Assembly: GCA_030433395.1 (NCBI GenBank)
Contig: JAUILX010000066.1
Coordinates: 1-6,094, forward strand
DNA: 6,094 nt
Direction: 5' to 3'
Origin: Chlamydiia bacterium
Lineage (GTDB): Bacteria; Chlamydiota; Chlamydiia; Chlamydiales; JACKPQ01
A model generated the notes under the pieces. The model had not been told where the DNA came from and did not search any database. It saw only the letters and a list, made by a program, of their open reading frames with translations. Positions 1 to 3,741 of this stretch are shown here, one piece after another (positions within the stretch are counted from its first letter, which is position 1; each line of letters starts with the position of its first letter). The position numbers were made by a program, and so were the translations under genes.

Positions 1-4
1 TCAT
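1..4 (-). CDS. Start of a leftward gene, cut off by the window edge
   Basis: On the minus strand an ATG lies at 4..2, followed by one more base (A) before the window ends. Five bases upstream of it is a perfect GGAGG Shine-Dalgarno core (plus-strand CCTCC at 10-14), which is ideal spacing. No coding sequence can be read, so the product is unknown. The gene would be divergent from the PhnP-like/hflX/radC operon and would share the intergenic region with it. The call rests only on the start codon plus the ribosome binding site. Confidence 0.5.
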
Positions 5-9
5 GTTTT

Positions 10-14
10 CCTCC
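10..14 (-). promoter_or_regulatory. Shine-Dalgarno site of the leftward gene
   Basis: The minus strand reads GGAGG, then AAAAC, then ATG. A five-base core with five-base spacing is close to optimal. It is the main reason to believe that a gene starts at the left edge. Confidence 0.55.
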
Positions 15-32
15 ATATGTAAAGAAAAACAC

Positions 33-62
33 ATCATGCCACAGTATGATTAATATTTTCAA
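33..62 (-). promoter_or_regulatory. Candidate sigma-70-type promoter for the leftward gene
   Basis: Read on the minus strand, TTGAAA (plus 57-62) is followed after 18 bases by CATGAT (plus 33-38). The -10 is preceded by TGG, which fits an extended -10. The hexamers match consensus at 5/6 and 4/6 positions. Transcription would begin near position 25 and give a leader of about 20 nt that carries the GGAGG site. This is seen by eye only; AT-rich sequence gives chance matches often. Confidence 0.35.
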
Positions 63-73
63 TTAGTATTAAT
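49..73. repeat. Inverted repeat in the divergent promoter region
   Basis: ATTAATA at 49-55 and TATTAAT at 67-73 form a perfect 7-bp dyad with an 11-bp centre. The centre covers the proposed -35 of the leftward gene, so the dyad is in a position where a dimeric regulator could act. The arms contain only A and T, so chance is a serious alternative. No regulator gene is visible in the window. Confidence 0.3.
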
Positions 74-221
74 TACCCCCTATGGAGCTTTGAAAAACAA
101 GCAATTTTTGACTTCGGTGGAAAACCAGCTAACGCTAGATGCACTTTTCATAGATTCGGATGACGATATTTTCTATTAACCTTAAGCAATCTAAACTCGG
201 AGTTCAGGTTATTATATCGAA

Positions 222-251
222 TGGACCTCAAAAATCGGTATAAATTATATC
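222..251 (+). promoter_or_regulatory. Weak candidate promoter of the PhnP-like/hflX/radC operon
   Basis: TGGACC (222-227) lies 11-18 bp upstream of an AT-only block, TATAAATTATATC (239-251). That block offers several overlapping -10-like hexamers, such as TATAAA at 239-244 and TATATC at 246-251; the 18-bp spacing fits the latter. Neither element is strong. A start site near 258 would give a leader of about 40 nt. The rest of 15-290 shows no RNA gene. Confidence 0.25.
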
Positions 252-297
252 ACGCGCTGCTTGCTAAAGAGCTTGTCAATCAAGTAAACTGTTGATC

Positions 298-1080
298 ATG
301 GCAAAATTTCTTTTCTTAGGCACTGGTGGGTCGATGGGGATTCCCGTTATTGGTTGCAAGTGCGCTGTGTGCACACATGGCGGGCATTACAATAAGCGCA
401 AGCGCACTTCTGCCTACATTGAAATTGATGATAAGCGCTTTTTAATCGATGTCGGCCCTGATTTTCGCATGCAAGCTTTAATGTATGGCATAACGCAAAT
501 TGATGGTGTTTTGCTAACGCATACACACTTCGATCATATTGCAGGAATTGATGAGCTGCGTATCTTTAATTTTTTGCAGAAAAAACCTCTTCCAACTTTG
601 CTCTCTGCTTCATCTTATGAAGACTTGCAAAGGCGCTATTTTTATCTGTTTCAAACAGGAAAGGAAAAGGGGAGTACAACAGCTAAGCTTGACTGCCGCT
701 TACTACAAAGTGATTTTGGCAGTCTGGATTTTGAGGGAGTTAGCGTTGATTATGCTAGCTACTGGCAAATGGGTATGCAGGTAAATGGATATCGCTTTGG
801 AAAGCTTGCTTATCTAACCGATGTACAGCGCTATGATGAAAAGATCTTTGAGTTTTTAAAAGGGGTAAAAACGCTTGTGCTTTCAGCTTTGCGTTACAAA
901 GATTCGCCCTTCCATTTAACAATTCCCAAAGCGATCGCATTTGCTCAAAAAGTGGGTGCAGAGCGCACTTTTTTCACACACCTTGATCATGAAGTTGAAC
1001 ATGATACTGTGAATGCAAAATTGCCTCAGGGCATTGAACTCTCCTACGATGGCTTGGAGATAGGATTTTCTTATGGATAA
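298..1080 (+). CDS. phnP: PhnP-like metallo-beta-lactamase-fold hydrolase
   Basis: This is a 260-residue cytosolic metal-dependent hydrolase of the PhnP type, probably a phosphodiesterase. E. coli PhnP cleaves phosphoribosyl cyclic phosphate, but no other phn genes are seen here, so the substrate is open. Visible marks are the N-terminal GTGGSMGIP loop (8-16); the structural zinc cysteines C20, C22 and C25, with H231 as the likely fourth ligand; the signature H75-T-H77-F-D79-H80; D175 in AYLTD; H206 in PFHLT; and H228 in FFTHLDH. At the position where PhnP usually has another metal-binding histidine, seven residues before GYRFG, this protein has Q157. I chose ATG 298 over the in-frame TTG at 292 because MAKFLFLGTGG is the usual family start. 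No good Shine-Dalgarno site precedes it. The 3' end overlaps hflX by 8 nt. The family is clear; the reaction is not. Confidence 0.9.
   Translation: MAKFLFLGTGGSMGIPVIGCKCAVCTHGGHYNKRKRTSAYIEIDDKRFLIDVGPDFRMQALMYGITQIDGVLLTHTHFDHIAGIDELRIFNFLQKKPLPTLLSASSYEDLQRRYFYLFQTGKEKGSTTAKLDCRLLQSDFGSLDFEGVSVDYASYWQMGMQVNGYRFGKLAYLTDVQRYDEKIFEFLKGVKTLVLSALRYKDSPFHLTIPKAIAFAQKVGAERTFFTHLDHEVEHDTVNAKLPQGIELSYDGLEIGFSYG
1062..1065 (+). promoter_or_regulatory. Shine-Dalgarno site of hflX inside the upstream gene
   Basis: AGGA lies seven bases before the hflX ATG at 1073, within the last codons of the PhnP-like gene. It supports the start that overlaps the upstream stop codon and suggests coupled translation. 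Confidence 0.6.
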
Positions 1081-2365
1081 CGATCGCCTTTATGAAGAAG
1101 TGCGCTATGAACTTAAAGATCTTAAAAAAGTTCTTTTGGTTGGCACATATCAGTCCGGTGAAAAAGAGACTTGCATTGATCATCTCAAAGAGCTAGCAGC
1201 GTTAAGTGAAACTTTTGGCTTTGAAGTTTTAGAGTCTATCTGCTGTCCTCTTCGCAAAATTGATGCTGGGACCTACCTTGGCAAAGGCAAACTTGAAGAA
1301 CTGGCCTTGCTTGCAAAAGAATTAGGAGTGGACGTTATTATTTTTGATGATGAGATTTCACCTAATCAGCAAAGAGGGATAGAAAAATTTTTTCGCAAAC
1401 CTGTGATCGATCGAACAGAGCTGATTTTAGAAGTTTTTGCGCAAAGAGCTCAAACCAAGGAAGCCTGTTTGCAAATCGAGCTTGCTAAGACGCGCTATCA
1501 ACTGCCTAGGCTCAAACGTCTATGGACACACCTATCGCGCCAATCGGCAGGTGGCGGTGCATATCTTAAAGGTGAAGGAGAAAAGCAGATTGAGATTGAT
1601 CGCCGTTTGCTTAAAAAACGCATCCATGATTTGCATAAGCAGATTGATGAAGTACGCAAAAACCGAGGCACACAAAGAGCTAAACGCCAACGCACCGGCA
1701 TTCCAACTTTTGCCATTGTTGGATACACCAATGCTGGCAAGTCAACTCTTCTCAATCGTTTTACCTCAGCAGGAGTGTTAGCAGAAAACAAGCTCTTTGC
1801 AACCCTTGATACAACAACGCGCCGTATGCACCTGCCCAACCACCAAGAGATTTTGGTCATTGATACCGTTGGATTCATTCGTAAAACGCCTACCACATTG
1901 ATTGCTGCCTTCAAAAGCACATTGGAAGAGTCTCTTTTCACAGATATTCTTCTGCACGTTGTCGACGTTTCTCATCCCAAGGCTCTAGAGCAGGCTGAAA
2001 GCACGCTTGAAGTGCTTCACGAGCTAGGTATTGAGCATAAGCCGGTGATCACTGTTTTAAATAAAATTGATCAATGCGAGGATCAATCCATGGTGTATCG
2101 CTTCAAAGTCAAATACCCGCAGACTACCACTATTTCTGCTCAAACAGGCGAGGGATTAGTTGAGCTGATGGATATGATGATCGACACTCTTAAAACACTG
2201 CGCCGTGTTTATCATCTTAAAATTCCGCAAAGCCATTATCCGCTTGTCAGTGAGCTGATGAAAGAAGGGCGCGTGATTGATCACGATTATCAAGAAAATG
2301 ACATCATCATGACTGTTGATATTCCAAAACGCCTTGAGCACAAGGTTAAGGAGTTTATTGTATGA
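1073..2365 (+). CDS. hflX: GTPase HflX, ribosome-associated
   Basis: HflX is a cytosolic translation-factor-class GTPase that binds the large ribosomal subunit. In characterised bacteria it splits or rescues stalled 70S ribosomes during stress. The 430 residues have the usual order. An N-terminal HflX domain (about 17-120) includes LGKGKLEEL and DDEISPNQQRGIE. A helical linker (123-157) has the family sequence QRAQTKEACLQIELA. The G domain has G1 GYTNAGKST (217-225), switch I LFATLDTTTRR (241-251), G3 DTVGF (264-268), G4 NKID (330-333) and G5 SAQTGEG (355-361). The C-terminal part after about 375 is short. In the glycine loop before the G domain, the common GPGET is GEGEK here (167-171), preceded by GGGAYLK. 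The start overlaps the upstream stop as ATGGATAA, and the stop overlaps radC as ATGA, so the gene is the middle of an operon. The sequence is intact and the identification is firm. Confidence 0.97.
   Translation: MDNDRLYEEVRYELKDLKKVLLVGTYQSGEKETCIDHLKELAALSETFGFEVLESICCPLRKIDAGTYLGKGKLEELALLAKELGVDVIIFDDEISPNQQRGIEKFFRKPVIDRTELILEVFAQRAQTKEACLQIELAKTRYQLPRLKRLWTHLSRQSAGGGAYLKGEGEKQIEIDRRLLKKRIHDLHKQIDEVRKNRGTQRAKRQRTGIPTFAIVGYTNAGKSTLLNRFTSAGVLAENKLFATLDTTTRRMHLPNHQEILVIDTVGFIRKTPTTLIAAFKSTLEESLFTDILLHVVDVSHPKALEQAESTLEVLHELGIEHKPVITVLNKIDQCEDQSMVYRFKVKYPQTTTISAQTGEGLVELMDMMIDTLKTLRRVYHLKIPQSHYPLVSELMKEGRVIDHDYQENDIIMTVDIPKRLEHKVKEFIV
2348..2353 (+). promoter_or_regulatory. Shine-Dalgarno site of radC
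   Basis: AAGGAG lies eight bases before the ATG at 2362, inside the end of hflX. It fixes the radC start at the ATGA overlap. Confidence 0.65.
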
Positions 2366-3051
2366 TAGCTGACATGCCGCAAAGTGAGCGGCCGCGCGAA
2401 AGGCTTGCTACTTGCGGTCCTCAAGCACTTTCAGATGCTGAACTATTAGCAATCATTCTTGGCCAGGGCACTCGTGGTAAATCAGTGCTCCAGCTCACTC
2501 AAGAGATGCTGGCCCATTTTGGTTCTTTGCAAGCGCTCATGGATGCCACGATGGATGAGCTTTGTGAAATTAAAGGGATTGGCACTGCTAAAGCCATTCA
2601 ACTTCGCGCTAGTTTTGCCCTAGCTCAAAGAGCAAAGGCCCCTGAATTTACCTGGCGCTATCCGCTCTATTCTCCAGAAGATGCTTACCGCTACATCGCG
2701 TCCCAATTTGCAAGTGCCCAAACAGAGCAGCTTGTTATTATCTTGCGAGATTCACGTGGGCAAGCCTATCACAATGAGGTGATAGCTATTGGCACGATCA
2801 ACCGCGTAGGTCTTCATCCTCGCGAGCTCATCACACTCCTTGCTCGCCGCAGAGCTGTGAGTTTTATCCTTTGTCATAATCATCCCACAGGCGATGTGAC
2901 GCCCTCAAGTCAAGATTTGGCCTTCACGCAAAGAATTGCACAGGCTGCAAATGCCATAGCCATCCCCTTAGACGATCACCTCATTATCGGCAAAACTGCC
3001 TTTAGCTCTCTTTATCGCAATGGCGAGCTTAAGCCTCGCAAGCGATATTAG
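2362..3051 (+). CDS. radC: RadC/UPF0758 family JAMM-fold protein
   Basis: RadC is a 229-residue protein of normal length for the family. The N-terminal part (about 5-50) has the conserved RPRERL and LSDAELLAIILGQGTRG sequences. A helix-hairpin-helix (about 66-85, with IKGIGTAKA) suggests DNA contact. The C-terminal JAB/JAMM domain carries the metal-site pattern: E139 (NEV), H172-N-H174-P-T-G, then PSSQD with D185, followed by DDHLIIG. JAMM folds are metalloproteases in other families, but no activity is established for RadC. The old DNA-repair label came from a mutation later assigned to recG in E. coli, so a repair role should not be assumed. It is the last gene of the PhnP-like/hflX/radC operon (ATGA overlap with hflX). 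No clear terminator hairpin follows the TAG stop. The sequence appears intact. Confidence 0.95.
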   Translation: MIADMPQSERPRERLATCGPQALSDAELLAIILGQGTRGKSVLQLTQEMLAHFGSLQALMDATMDELCEIKGIGTAKAIQLRASFALAQRAKAPEFTWRYPLYSPEDAYRYIASQFASAQTEQLVIILRDSRGQAYHNEVIAIGTINRVGLHPRELITLLARRRAVSFILCHNHPTGDVTPSSQDLAFTQRIAQAANAIAIPLDDHLIIGKTAFSSLYRNGELKPRKRY

Positions 3052-3114
3052 TCCAAATTGCAACTAGTTTTTACTCAAACGCAGAATTGCAGTTAGATTT
3101 TCAAAAAAAGTGCT

Positions 3115-3130
3115 TCCAATTCGAATTGGA
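3115..3130. repeat. Perfect 16-bp palindrome
   Basis: TCCAATTCGAATTGGA equals its own reverse complement over all 16 bases. It lies inside the transposase remnant, where the codons read PIRIG. It is AT-rich with no loop and no T-run after it, so it is not a terminator. It could be a binding site or chance. Confidence 0.6.
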
Positions 3131-3265
3131 GAAGAGCTGAGCTTTGCCCAAGCAGCAAAACATTTTGGAGTAAGATTAAACAGTCTATTTCTTTGGTCTA
3201 AAAAGTTGGAGCCATAGCGCACTAAAAATAGACCTCCAATAAAAATCGATGCTTCTCTCCTCGCA

Positions 3266-3281
3266 AAGGTGGATCCACCTT
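3266..3281. repeat. Second perfect 16-bp palindrome
   Basis: AAGGTGGATCCACCTT equals its own reverse complement over all 16 bases. It sits at the point where the recognisable transposase similarity ends, 135 bp after the first palindrome. No T-run follows, so it is not a standard terminator. It may be a protein-binding site or mark the junction of a rearrangement. Confidence 0.6.
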
Positions 3282-3283
3282 AG

Positions 3284-3385
3284 CTCGTCACTCAGCTTGT
3301 ATCTTGACCCCTTCGCTCACCCCCTCTGGCAAAATAGATAGCTAAGTCGGGCTTTTAAGAGATTTAAACAGGTTCTTAGAGCATA
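3284..3385 (+). other. Intergenic stretch with nothing recognised
   Basis: Between the end of the transposase remnant and the small ORF at 3386 I see no coding similarity and no RNA gene. TTGACC at 3304-3309 has no -10 at a usable distance. CATAAT at 3382-3387 resembles a -10 but lacks a -35. A 7-bp inverted repeat (CTTAGCT 3279-3285, AGCTAAG 3340-3346) is too widely spaced to mean much. Confidence 0.4.
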
Positions 3386-3532
3386 ATGGTGAACGAAGCA
3401 AACTGGGAAGCATTGTTACGGCAAAACACCGTTACAGACGTTAGCAAAAAAAGTCTTGACCAAAATACCAGCACTATCAAACAATGCTGTGCAAAAACTA
3501 GGAGCGTCTTATGTCAAGACAGCCAAAAATAA
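3386..3532 (+). CDS. Small ORF of 48 codons overlapping the start of the U-box gene
   Basis: ATG 3386 opens a frame that begins MVNEANWEALLRQNT and ends at TAA 3530-3532, 22 nt inside the U-box gene in another frame. The predicted peptide is polar, with no membrane segment or signal peptide, and I do not recognise it. No convincing Shine-Dalgarno site precedes it. It could be an upstream ORF that affects translation of the large gene, the broken end of a lost gene, or chance. If the promoter at 3456-3485 is the real one, this ORF would not be on the U-box transcript. Confidence 0.2.
   Translation: MVNEANWEALLRQNTVTDVSKKSLDQNTSTIKQCCAKTRSVLCQDSQK
3414..3436 (+). other. Stem-loop upstream of the U-box gene
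   Basis: TGTTACGG (3414-3421) can pair with CCGTTACA (3429-3436), with one T-T mismatch, around the seven-base loop CAAAACA. No T-run follows on the plus strand, so it is not an intrinsic terminator of upstream transcription. A role in mRNA structure is possible only if transcription starts upstream of it. Confidence 0.25.
3456..3485 (+). promoter_or_regulatory. Candidate sigma-70-type promoter of the U-box gene
   Basis: TTGACC (3456-3461, 5/6 to consensus) is followed after 18 bp by AACAAT (3480-3485, 4/6). Transcription would start near 3492 and give a short leader with the AGGAG site. The -35 is good but the -10 is weak. Confidence 0.35.
3500..3504 (+). promoter_or_regulatory. Strong Shine-Dalgarno site that fixes the U-box gene start
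   Basis: AGGAG lies six bases before ATG 3511. This near-ideal site decides the start of the large open frame and places the ubiquitin-like segment inside the translated protein. Confidence 0.8.
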
Positions 3533-3741
3533 CACTAAAAGTCCAACAAAAACCAGTTGAGTTTACAGTCGAAGGAACCCACCTCAAAGCCTACGATGTG
3601 CTTGGGCAAAATGCACTAAGAATCGATGGTCCAACGCAAGTTGCTGACAGAAAGCGCTGCTTTACCGCTTTGAAAAAAAGCCACCTGATCCTAAACGGTA
3701 ACCAGCTAACCATATTAGCAAAAGGCTTAGGAGGCGCAGGT
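3511..3741 (+). other. Ubiquitin-like N-terminal domain (residues 1-77)
   Basis: The segment starts with a likely beta hairpin (KITLKVQQKPVEFTVEG) comparable to the first two strands of ubiquitin. It ends with NQLTILAKGLGG, which lines up without gaps with the last 12 residues of ubiquitin: both have a hydrophobic strand, a basic residue four before the Gly-Gly, and the Gly-Gly pair itself. The pair falls at residues 74-75, against 75-76 in ubiquitin. The middle of the segment is divergent. Overall identity is low, so the fold is proposed, not proven. Two residues (AG) and a short linker then lead straight into the U-box. Confidence 0.5.

Larger units (their letters stand above)
3068..3283 (+). 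pseudogene. Decayed N-terminal fragment of an IS630-type transposase
   Basis: In the frame of position 3131 the sequence reads like the start of an IS630-family transposase: a helix-turn-helix part (SFAQAAKHFGVRLNSLFLW, about 3140-3196), then KKLEP, then an in-frame TAG at 3215-3217, then RTKNRPPIKID (3218-3250) and a few more codons up to a second stop at 3281-3283. The family pattern, from memory, is a DFRKKVL start, then LSF..AA..FGV....W.K..EP, then RT.NRP..KID. There is no start codon where one is expected; ATT stands at 3086. The catalytic DDE region is absent from the window, so this is debris rather than an active element. It lies between radC and the U-box gene and marks past insertion or rearrangement. 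I saw no terminal inverted repeats or target duplication. Confidence 0.7.

Noticed and set aside
292..297. TTG at 292 as the start of the PhnP-like gene
   Set aside because: It adds only MI before the family-typical MAKFLFLGTGG. ATG at 298 is the better codon, and neither has a decisive Shine-Dalgarno site.
1498..1975. Minus-strand open frames opposite hflX
   Set aside because: They lie opposite the conserved G-domain codons of hflX and have no ribosome binding site or family resemblance.
3056..3096. Short direct repeat AATTGCA..TAG at 3056-3067 and 3085-3096
   Set aside because: Two of 12 bases differ, the sequence is AT-rich, and the copies do not flank the whole IS remnant, so it is not a convincing target duplication.
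3304..3340. Promoter built on TTGACC at 3304-3309
   Set aside because: The nearest TATAAT-like hexamer (TAGATA 3335-3340) is 25 bp away, too far for a normal promoter.
3414..3436. Stem-loop as an intrinsic terminator of the radC operon
   Set aside because: No T-run follows on the plus strand. On the minus strand the T-run precedes the hairpin rather than following it.
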